64,000 nucleotides of DNA. Origin: Pelodera strongyloides. Taxonomy: Eukaryota > Nematoda > Chromadorea > Rhabditida > Rhabditidae. Shown in pieces: positions 55,417-64,000 of this stretch. The translations under genes were made by a program, and so were the position numbers. How positions within the stretch are numbered: the stretch's first letter is position 1; each line of letters begins with the position of its first letter. A model generated the notes under the pieces. It ran no database searches, was not told the DNA's origin, and saw only the letters and a program-made list of their open reading frames with translations. The DNA lies in NCBI GenBank assembly GCA_036852015.1, contig JAANDG010000024.1:62001-126000 (forward strand), read 5' to 3'.

Positions 55417-56553
55417 ATGGCTCCTCGTCAGACGAACGCTCATCGACTCGAAAACCTGAAAGGAAGAATAACTTATTCAATCAAATACTTCAACTCATGT
55501 CTTGACTCTGTGCAAGAACTCTTTGCCCTAAACTGGGACAACTTGATCTATGTCCCAACAAATCAAACTGCATCTGCCATTAATCGTTTAAAGGCGGAAA
55601 TTACAACTCTAGAACAACTTCAGAACTACATCTGGAAAACTCTTTCAGAAGCCGACTGCCTGAAAAGAAAAAACTTCCTTCTGTTTGATGCATTTCTGAA
55701 TAAAAACCGAACTCGTAAACTACTCGAAACAATGAGTGACTACATCATTGAACTGAGTAACATTGCCGCTGATCACGGCATTCTTTTGGATGAACCCTCC
55801 GAGTTGCCCTTTTTGAGTATCTTGACTCACAACGGACAACAACGGCAACTCAGCACCGATGTAAAGGTGGAGAAAACTGCTTTCGCACAAACTCCAGGTG
55901 GAATCAACCCAGTCGAGCGGTTTGATGCCAGGGATCGTGGAGATGTTTTTCTAGTGGAAAATGGACCAACTCCAACTCCCTTAGCGGACACTGGACAAGA
56001 ACGTCTTGACCTTGCGAGAACCGACAATGTTTTCCGACGAGGTCGGCCTCCGAACTTCAACAGTCCACGTGGACACGAAATAACTCCCCGGTGCGCGCGG
56101 CAAACTCACACGCCAAACTACGAAACAACGTCACAAACTCCTTATAGGCGGCCACAGCAAACATTTCAAAGGAAAACTGAAATGAATCAAAACTCACCAT
56201 ACATCGATCGGGCGAAACCAACTCCTCCACCATCGAGATCCTTGAGAGCAGAAGCGAATTTTGTCGCTCCCAGGACAGACAATGTCGTTCCACGAAACTT
56301 TCGTCCATCTGAAAAGAACGGAGTTAACTGTAAAATGCAACAATCAACTCATGCACATGTGGTAGTGTCAGAAAATCAGCCGGAAGAGACTGGAATCGAC
56401 GAATGCGCCGAGAAACCGATGTCAGTGGAAGAAGGAAAGGACCGATGGTTTTCACCGGAGAAGAAGGAATTCGTGCGATTCACAAGGACAGCTCACGGAG
56501 GAACTGAAGATAGCGAGGAGCAAGAACGTGAGTTTTTTCGTTCCTCACACTAA
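55417..56553 (+). CDS. Gag-like ORF of the LTR element
   Basis: 378 residues from the first ATG (MAPRQTNAHRLENLKGRITY). The first about 130 residues are helical and charged (LENLKGRITYSIKYF.., INRLKAEITTLEQLQNYIW), the general look of a retroelement capsid-type N-terminus. The rest is Pro/Arg/Gln-rich and probably disordered. No CCHC zinc knuckle is visible. It ends in a region that overlaps the next frame. Confidence 0.6.
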   Translation: MAPRQTNAHRLENLKGRITYSIKYFNSCLDSVQELFALNWDNLIYVPTNQTASAINRLKAEITTLEQLQNYIWKTLSEADCLKRKNFLLFDAFLNKNRTRKLLETMSDYIIELSNIAADHGILLDEPSELPFLSILTHNGQQRQLSTDVKVEKTAFAQTPGGINPVERFDARDRGDVFLVENGPTPTPLADTGQERLDLARTDNVFRRGRPPNFNSPRGHEITPRCARQTHTPNYETTSQTPYRRPQQTFQRKTEMNQNSPYIDRAKPTPPPSRSLRAEANFVAPRTDNVVPRNFRPSEKNGVNCKMQQSTHAHVVVSENQPEETGIDECAEKPMSVEEGKDRWFSPEKKEFVRFTRTAHGGTEDSEEQEREFFRSSH

Positions 56554-57301
56554 TATTTCTCATTCTCCTCCTAACACAAAACTCCCTATTTCGCCACCAT
56601 ATCATCTAACTAAAGGGCAAACTTCTCATTCTTCTTCCTACAAGTTACAACTCCCTGATTCTCAATTTCACCTATCAACTAAAGGGTCAACTTCTCATTA
56701 TTCTTCTTCTAATTGCCAACTCCTTCATACATCAACTAAAGGACAACTCACACCACCAGTGACTTCTATTTTGGTCCCTAATTCAACTAATCTCACTAAC
56801 ACTGAACTCCCCGTTTGTGGTCAAACTGTTTCCAATAAACCAGTTTTAACTAATTGTCGAGAAATTACTCAACGATGCACGAAACAAAAAGTGCCAACAA
56901 ACGTGTTACCCATTTTTGACTTTCACGAGCATTTGCCCAGTTGTTTGTCTGTAAATAATGAGGCGAAGGTTTCGTTTAGCTCGTCGAAAATGAGTGAACT
57001 CCATGTGCTTAGTACCGAGAAAGCCGCTGTTTTTTGTAAATCCAATTTAACTAAACCAACTTATACGGTACGAAGCAAGCACGGAAAACTCCTAATACGT
57101 AAATCAGGTAAACTCGTGAACTTAACACCGGGAAATGTTTCTATGAAACGCGCAATTGGTGTTAAAACTCCCTTCAGTTTTGCGCGGAAGACTGACTTGA
57201 GGATCCAACCTCACAACTACCCGAAACGGGGCCGACGGCTCAAAATCGGTAAACTTTTCTTCGTCAAGAAGAAAAGGCGTAAAAAAAAAACTTTCTGCTA
57301 A
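56366..57301 (+). CDS. Second ORF of the LTR element, +1 frame, no 5' ATG
   Basis: Open from 56366 (after a TAG) to the TAA at 57301, in the +1 frame relative to the gag-like ORF and overlapping it by 188 nt. There is no ATG near its 5' end, so expression would need frameshifting or splicing; a GTGAGT donor-like site lies at 56528. The first half is Ser/Thr/Pro-rich with repeated STKGQ/TKGST units. The C-terminus is strongly basic (RGRRLKIGKLFFVKKKRRKK), like a nuclear-localisation or nucleic-acid-binding tail. No enzyme motif. Confidence 0.45.
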   Translation, partial: CQKISRKRLESTNAPRNRCQWKKERTDGFHRRRRNSCDSQGQLTEELKIARSKNVSFFVPHTNISHSPPNTKLPISPPYHLTKGQTSHSSSYKLQLPDSQFHLSTKGSTSHYSSSNCQLLHTSTKGQLTPPVTSILVPNSTNLTNTELPVCGQTVSNKPVLTNCREITQRCTKQKVPTNVLPIFDFHEHLPSCLSVNNEAKVSFSSSKMSELHVLSTEKAAVFCKSNLTKPTYTVRSKHGKLLIRKSGKLVNLTPGNVSMKRAIGVKTPFSFARKTDLRIQPHNYPKRGRRLKIGKLFFVKKKRRKKKTFC

Positions 57302-58969
57302 GCTACTTCAGCTTTGGTTTAGCATTCTAAACTAAAGCAGTGGCCTCTTGATTTTTAACTCCCACTAGAGGATAACTACCCCGTTGAAATTAAACTTCAG
57401 TCAAAAATTGTGAACGAAATCAACGAAAAGTCTGAAACTGAACTAGAAAACTCGGTTGGTTAATACCAATAAATTTTTTAACTTGTTTACGTTTTGCTTA
57501 AATTAACTCCGAAATATTACCAGGAAACCTTTTAACTTATTATATTTCGCACTACCCTCTCTCACTTGCGAGCAACTCAATTTTTTTTAATTAACTTAAT
57601 GCTAACTCCCGTTATGGTAAACTCTGGTATAAACTGGCAGACAACGAATTCAGCAATGAAATTGAGAACAGCTATTAACTTGCATTAAGCAATAAAACAA
57701 GATGCACAACTGTAAATTAAAATAAAATGTCAATTTTATTCCACGCACCAGCGGGAGTTCGGATTTGGGTGAAGTCGGCTTCAGATCGTCCATCGTCTCG
57801 CCAGTCCAAATCAACTCAAACGCTTCAAGCGCGACCGATAACTGAAATAAATATTTATAACTCCTAAGAAATAATTAATTTTTCAACGGATAACTTACTT
57901 AAAGAAAAATAACTGCATTCTTAATGACAAGCAACTCTTTAAATTGTCAAGTTAATCTTTTTTTGCCAATAAAAATAAACTGCGGAACCTTCAAAACTAA
58001 CCTAATCTCCTTCGATTTACTCCTCATTCATTGTCGAGGACGGGGACGCATCCGTTTAGAGCGTCCTTCTACCAGTCAACTGAAAAATATAACTCCAAAT
58101 AAAGGAAAACTAAAAATACAATAACACTTTTTGCGTAAAACTAAAGCTGGAATTTGCAACAAAGCAGCTGCAACTGTGAGGATAAACCTCCGCCGTCTAC
58201 TAAATATATGACTTGGAGGGATTGCCCTGGCTTGAAAGCCCTCCAGTCATCGGCTACGAGAAAGAAGAACCAACCTGGAGAGAGAAGACGGCTCCTCGGT
58301 CCATGATCGCGGCTCTTTGGGCGAGCAGCGTGACCAGCATCCGAACCTGGAAAGCAGAAGTGCGGGGACGAAACAATGGATAATACTAAGCAAAAAAGCT
58401 CGACAATTGCTACTTGTTATCCTTAATGTTCCCTGTTTCTATTACGCATCAACTTTGCTATTTTAAACGAAAAATAGTGTTAACTCAATCAACAGATTGC
58501 AACTATACGGCTTTTTGCCCCCGGAGGGGCGCGGTGCGCCGTCTACTAGCATTGGAAACAAACTAAACTAATCTAAAACAATAATAACAACTATAAATAA
58601 CTGAAAAACTCTCATGAGCGAACAGCGAGAGAAAGGGTGATGACGAAATGACCCGGTCGAATTGAAAAATATTCGCTCCCGCCGAACCGCAACGCGCGCG
58701 GTTGCGTCAGCACCGCACTCTTTAGGAACTCTCAGCTACCATAAGGAAGGCCGGCTAGGGTGGTGTACTGTATGGATCACCTATGAAGCAAGGATCCGGT
58801 AGCTTGAGGTCGACACGGTTTAACTAATAATAAAATAACTATGTTCTTTAACAATGAACAGTCTTTCGAGTCAAGATGCGTAAATTCCTTTCTGTTCCTC
58901 CCGTTTACCGCTCTTCTGTTGTACTCTTATGGTTTCTCTGTAGGTCTTAGGATCTTCGTCGGCCGGGAG
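57302..58969 (+). other. Non-coding 3' interior of the LTR element
   Basis: 1.7 kb without a long open frame. Contains GGGGAAGG-poor, A/T-rich stretches and a GC-rich part near 58500-58780. A weak purine run (GGCCGGGAG) precedes the 3' LTR where a polypurine tract is expected. Confidence 0.5.
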
Positions 58970-59421
58970 TGTCGTGACTGCACGACCACTCTTTTATATA
59001 TATTGGACTTATTACCGTAATACTAGGGTTTATATTCCCGCTTACCCTTATCACCAATACCGTAACCGTAATAGGTTAATTATTATACTTGGCCTAAATT
59101 GGGCATATTCTTTGCATTCGTACTGTGTAGTCGATAAGACTTGGGGCTGCGTGCCCGTATTTTCCGTCGCCCTAGACGCTAGCTCTCCCACGCTATCATT
59201 CACATTCTGGAACTATACCGAGCTCTGAAAGAGATCGGTGATCTTTGAGAGGCAATAGGTGAAACCGACGCCCGGATCATAAACTTACCTTCGTGGTATT
59301 TTCCTCTTTATCACTGTATTGCCTCGAACCGTAGTAATAAACTCTTTATATAAACTGTCTCTCTTACTGGACTTCGGGTCGGAAGACAAGAGCACAACCA
59401 CACACAGTGCCAGTCTTTTCA
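58970..59421 (+). repeat. 3' LTR
   Basis: 452 bp, same ends as the 5' LTR. Nearly identical for the first 165 bp; differences cluster around 59290-59400. Confidence 0.92.
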
Positions 59422-59591
59422 ATACGAGCTTACACATGGGAACGTCATTGTGCACATACAGCTATCAGACACAGTAATTATAATATCCCGACTCTCCGTA
59501 TTATCGTATTTTTTTGCATGTAACATCGGAAGCTGTATATATGCATTGGTCCATAAGCAAATTGAAGCATTTTGCTAGTAGTATAATGGCC

Positions 59592-59875
59592 TGTCCATGT
59601 TTGCGAAAATGCACTTGCGAAAATGACAAATGCCTGTACATGTTCACGCCATTTTACATGAATGTCAAATGCCTACCGTAACCCATGCGAATAACGCATT
59701 TGACATCAGCGACAGTGTATCAGATCCGTACTATTTGAAATAGATCCTTACTATTTTGAAATAGATCCTTACTAGATTCAAAATCGCTGCGGGACCTTGT
59801 CATTTACTTTGACTCGAACTTCGAACATGGACAGGCATTTGTCATTTTCGCAAGTGCGAATCGCATACATGGACA
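59592..59875. mobile_element. TA-type MITE, family 3, copy B
   Basis: TGTCCATGTTTGCGAAAATG at the left and CGCATACATGGACA at the right. The centre shares GTGTATCAGATCC(A/G)TACT and GATCC(T/A)TACTATTTTG with copy A at 14442-14739. Only 12 bp separates it from the next element. Confidence 0.8.
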
Positions 59876-59886
59876 TATGCGACAAT

Positions 59887-60069
59887 TTAAAGCGAAATAC
59901 CGGCCGGTTTTTGAAGCGCATCGTGTCCACCAACATTCTAATGCGTCATATGCAAATGAGGATAATTTAGCATAAAAAATATACCCCAATTAGACCCCAC
60001 TTCGCATAAATACATAAGAATGCAGTTGTCCACGATGCGTTCCAAAAACCGGCTGGAATTTCGCTTGAA
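59887..60069. mobile_element. Family 2 MITE, right end worn
   Basis: TTAAAGCGAAATACCGGCCGG at the left; CCGGCTGGAATTTCGCTTGAA at the right, so the right TTAA has become TTGA. Confidence 0.75.
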
Positions 60070-61492
60070 ATTTGCATGCAGTCTGATTACGTCGTCTGTT
60101 CAAATTCAAATGTACGATAATCCGGAGACTCGGGATAGTATAATCGCCGTGACTACTAGCTATATCGGCACAATGGCGTTCCCATGTTTAAACTCGTATG
60201 GAGAACTGGAATGTAATGGTCAACTAGCAAAAAAAAAAATGTTTCTCATGAGCATGACCCTTGAAGAGGAGCCATATCAATAATGACAATAAGGGGCATC
60301 TCGGATTAGCATAAAAAGACCGTATTAGAAATTTGAGCTTGGATTGTTGGTGCAATAAAAATCGGTGATTTCAACAGAAATCAAAGAATCTTACTCGAAA
60401 AATACAGAATAAAATGGAGGATAATAACATATTTTCCATGAATTTCTAGTATCACATTTTCGCACTCAATTAGCGGCTTTTTTGCATATAGATAGATATG
60501 CCGCGGATTTCATGGTTTTCCATTAGAGAATTCTTTAACGACCTCATATACACAGAAGAGGCATATAGGATAGGAAGCATTGAAATAATGTTCAACAAGA
60601 AAATAATAAAATTCGAGAAGCCGAAATCTGAATAATTTATAATCGAAATGGAACATTTATCGATAAAATTGTCCGCATTGTTACGTGGATATAGAGCATT
60701 GAAAATAATATTCCAAGGAACTAGAAACAGCTAGTTGCCTAACTAAAAAAAATTGGTCCATAGGTACTTAACTTATTCGTAACCGAAGGATACCAATACC
60801 TAGATACAAACTGATGGTTTAGAAAGATATACACTTCGTTTAGGTAGGGGGTTCATTGGTTTAGTAATTAAACTATATTGAAACATGTTATCGATGAGAA
60901 TGATACAGAGCGTCATATGACAAACAAATTTAAATCCACTATTTCCTACTTCCGTCAAAAGATAAATAAGACCGTGATTTGCGAATTGCTTACTAATGAA
61001 TTGGTCTAATTAGCGCAATCTTTCGTTTGATTGGATTAGTAATTAGATTATATAGAAGGAATTATGTCAAATAACTATGCTGATTGATATAAACAAGTTA
61101 CTCCAATATATCTAGCACGCCAGAGAGCTTGCTTACCCACATCCATAACTAGAAGCAAGAACTTTACTTGATATACCAAGGAGGAAGTACTTTTGATATG
61201 AAAAAAATGGGAGATTCATTTTTCGGAAGGAAAAAGTCTTCTCTTCAGGTCGAAAATTGAATAAGAGTCGCTTTAGACTCGAAAAGCGCTCTTGATTTTT
61301 CTTTTATCTTCTCGCCTACTAAACATCGGGAGGAAGGTGAATCTTTTACATTAGAATATTAGGATACAAAAACAACCGTATCAAGTTCTCATCTCTGCTG
61401 GAAGGAAAACGGATGAGCCCCGAGACCATAGAAAAACCGCCGATAATCGACCGAGTACCGACCATTTGGCAACCACTTAGATGCTACAACAT
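60070..61492. other. Intergenic, no gene seen
   Basis: AT-rich DNA. A plus-strand 87-codon frame at 60020-60283 starts inside the MITE and has no recognisable motif. Confidence 0.5.
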
Positions 61493-61764
61493 GAAACTTG
61501 GCGACATCGCCGCACCAAAAATGAGGGTCCGCCACAGCGGTGCCGCGCACTCCACCTAAGGTGCGCGGCGGGTGCGCCGGAGGGCGCATCTGGAGCGCAC
61601 CTACGGCGGACTTGCCGCGGAACCTACGAAAAGTTCGCCGTTCGCCCAACTGAGTTGAATATCCTTTCGCGCATCTGTGGCGGGCCTACCGCGCGCTATA
61701 GGCGCAGTGCGCCGCCCCGCTGTGGCGGACCCACATTTTTGGCGCGGCGATGTGGCCAAGTTTC
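61493..61764. mobile_element. GC-rich fold-back, second copy of the 6027-6340 element
   Basis: Starts GAAACTTGGCGACATCGCC and ends GGCGATGTGGCCAAGTTTC. It shares most of its length with 6027-6340, with a deletion in the middle. The 179-codon frame across it is compositional. Confidence 0.85.
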
Positions 61765-64000
61765 CCCAGTGTATGTGGTGACCATTGAAAGACTTCGAGA
61801 AAAATACGGTGTCGCTAATTGTTCGCCAAATGGTTCGGCCAGCGAAAAAAAAAACAGAACCGTCACCAAATGGTTCTCCCTATTCACACGGAGTTTTAGT
61901 CTGGCATCGCATAAATACTCAAATGATATATTTCGCACATATACCAAGAAAGAAACAACACCCCACAACCTACGCATATATGTAGAAAACAAAATGGGAT
62001 TCGTCATATGGTGCGCATGAATTTCGCTCGCCAAATAAGAGGTTTTGAAAAGGTCCACGGGGGATCCTCACTCCTATGTAGGAGAAAAAGTACTAGAAAC
62101 ATGGTGAGCACTTCAATAAAAGGATGCCGATGCGAAATGAGGGAATATGTATGAACACGTGGGGAGTTGAATCTCAGGAAAATTGATTTCTGGAATCTTC
62201 AGTGCTTTCTTGATGTTTAGTGAACTAAATTGGAGAGTTGCATAATTAGTTGCCACATTTTGAACAGACACAGGAAGTCGCAAAATGAGATGTATTTTAT
62301 TTAATTGAGACGGGAGGATAATAAAACTCTTATAGCTACGAAAAGATAAAGTTAAAGTATTAGAGTTAAAGTATTGAATCGTTGTTCGCTTCTGAATTTG
62401 CACTTTAGTAATTTGTTAAATTGTTCACACGATCAGGATCATGGAAAATGAAAGATAAAGAGGGGAAGAAGAGAGAAAGAGAGAGAAAGAGAGATAGAGA
62501 TAGAGAGCGAAAAGCAAGCAAAGTAATAAACATATCGGTAATAATACCCTACGAAAACATCAAAAGTCTCATTGTCAGTATTCGTTTTACAGTTTCATAG
62601 AGTTAAAAGGAGCAGACTACTGTAGACATAGGAAATAGGACATTTGAGCCTTTGAGAAACTTCAAATAAATAGTTTCTATTTTCAGATAAAAACCAAGTA
62701 AAACCCCCAATCGTCTATCCCTTTGATCTTAAATGTTGCGAAAACTGCAACAAGAAAAGCCATAAATGTTGCAAACTTGATAGATTAATATTATCACTTT
62801 GGGACTTGTTTTTATAAAGATCTCAATGCGATCTCTCTACTTGGGTAAAGCAATAAATTTCGGTAAAAAGGGAATTCCGCAGAGATTTCGTAAAAAGTGC
62901 GCTGAGGATAAAGTGTTGCAATTAGCAAATGCAATTTATGTTGTAGAAGTTTATAAATTGTATGTTGTATACCAGACGGCTACGCCGCCTGAGGCGTCTT
63001 TCCACACGTATGAAACATCTAAAACTTAGGTGGCAATCTGAAGGCAATCACAAACAAGTTCTCTTGCATAATGTGCTTCGATTGAGCTCGACATCCCTTT
63101 TATAAGCGGCACAATTTTATTCTAAATGCGGCACAATTTATTCCAAATATACTGCCGTAACGTGAGTGCTAGCACACACTACAGTTACTCTTTTGTATAA
63201 TAAGATTTTGAAAAGTTGTATGAATTGATCTGGCTAGTTATTTATGCGCTCCATCCAACACACCGAACAAGCACCTTTATACCTGTAGATAGAAAATAAA
63301 TAAAATGTGTCAGTAAGCAAGCAAACAAATATCTTAATAATGAATAATTTAGAATAAACAAAATAAATATTATCGTAGGCTGGTTGATGTGTCTCCATCA
63401 TCATCATATAGTAATTATAAAGCGGAGTAGAAAGGAAGCTCTTGCATGTTTTCCCAGAAAATGCCACAACCTATAATTATTCATAGAAAAAAGAAGCGTT
63501 CGAATCCAGGAGAAAACAACCCATTGGAAGAGTTTCTTGGAATAAAGCAAGATCTAAGCAATATATGGTAAAAATTCGAATCATATATCGGTGTTCAAGA
63601 AAATTAACGTAGGTGCCTCATTATTTATGCATATCATATTATGGGCGTATATTTTATGCAAGCTTAATTTAGAAACTGAAAAATTGTCCATTTCTATCTA
63701 CCCTATCTATATATAATTCATAGAGAAATTAATGACGCAGACAGGTGAATATTAACATGTGATCTTAATTGTTTTTTTGGTATTTTAAGAGTTGGTTTAT
63801 AAACTTTTCGAGGAACCTTTTTCAAGTACAATCTTTCAATCTTTAGCGCACTAGTTTAAAAAAAAATGAAAGATACAAAAAATATTGAAACAATGTATCT
63901 GGGAAGGTCAGGGAGTCTGTTTTTAATAATAGTTTGTTGTTGATACAAAACTTAACGCATCTCAAATGGCAGATACAAACATCGTTTCAGCTTTCACATT
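61765..64000. other. Intergenic to window end, no firm gene
   Basis: AT-rich with a GA-rich tract at 62465-62515. A 76-codon plus-strand frame at 62799-63029 (MGLVFIKISMRSLYLGKAIN..) and a minus-strand frame at 63467-63234 have no motif or splice partner I can recognise. A gene could begin beyond the edge. Confidence 0.45.

Larger units (their letters stand above)
54792..59426 (+). mobile_element. LTR retrotransposon without polymerase gene
   Basis: Direct terminal repeats 54797-55249 and 58970-59421 begin TG and end CA. They are flanked by the 5-bp target duplication ATACG (54792-54796 and 59422-59426). The 3.7-kb interior starts with a tRNA primer site and holds a gag-like ORF and a second basic ORF. 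I see no protease, reverse transcriptase, RNase H or integrase motif. The two LTRs differ at about 25 positions by eye, so the insertion is not recent. It was probably mobilised by enzymes of a related BEL/Pao or Gypsy element. Confidence 0.88.

Noticed and set aside
60020..60283. 87-codon plus-strand frame
   Set aside because: Begins inside a MITE terminus and shows no recognisable motif or splice partner.
61481..62020. 179-codon plus-strand frame
   Set aside because: Runs through the GC-rich fold-back; Arg-rich composition is an artefact.

Overview
The window is animal nuclear DNA and almost certainly from a nematode. Genes are broken into many short exons. Acceptors follow a T-rich TTTCAG/TTTTAG pattern. 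Six of the seven well-defined genes have an acceptor-like AG 1 to 49 nt before the start codon, as expected for spliced-leader trans-splicing. The gene set includes a nematode-type acetylcholine-gated anion channel and a divergent Na+/K+-ATPase alpha of the kind nematodes carry in extra copies. The species cannot be named from the sequence.

Layout. 1-1.5 kb: no recognisable gene. 1.5-4.7 kb, minus: mitochondrial acyl carrier protein NDUFAB1 and, just upstream of it, a 95-residue single-pass membrane protein of unknown family. 4.7-9.0 kb: fold-back elements, a truncated LINE tail and a possible partial gene. 9.0-13.8 kb, plus: an apparently intact two-ORF LINE. 14.4 kb: a fold-back element. 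15.7-27.0 kb, plus: NDUFAF7, VPS29 and a plexin-domain (PLXDC) membrane protein, head to tail. 27.5-28.1 kb: GC-rich palindromes with a tRNA-like relic. 29.3-41.2 kb, minus: a 31-exon Na+/K+-ATPase alpha-like gene whose introns hold fold-backs, minisatellites and a 550-bp tetranucleotide array. 41.9-46.4 kb: MITE-rich DNA. 46.4-52.7 kb, minus: a complete 16-exon LGC-46/ACC-type Cys-loop receptor. 54.8-59.4 kb: an LTR retrotransposon with a target-site duplication but no polymerase gene. The rest is fold-backs and simple repeats.

All seven main gene models were built by hand and are phase-consistent exon to exon; only the ATPase N-terminus is unresolved. NDUFAB1 and NDUFAF7 both serve mitochondrial complex I (the first as subunit and acyl carrier, the second as assembly methyltransferase), but they lie in separate clusters. 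VPS29 is the retromer subunit. The ATPase and the receptor are neuronal or epithelial membrane proteins. Four of about 82 introns start with GC rather than GT. Much of the intergenic and intronic space is non-autonomous transposon DNA. Two MITE families share a TTAA target site, and several other elements occur twice.
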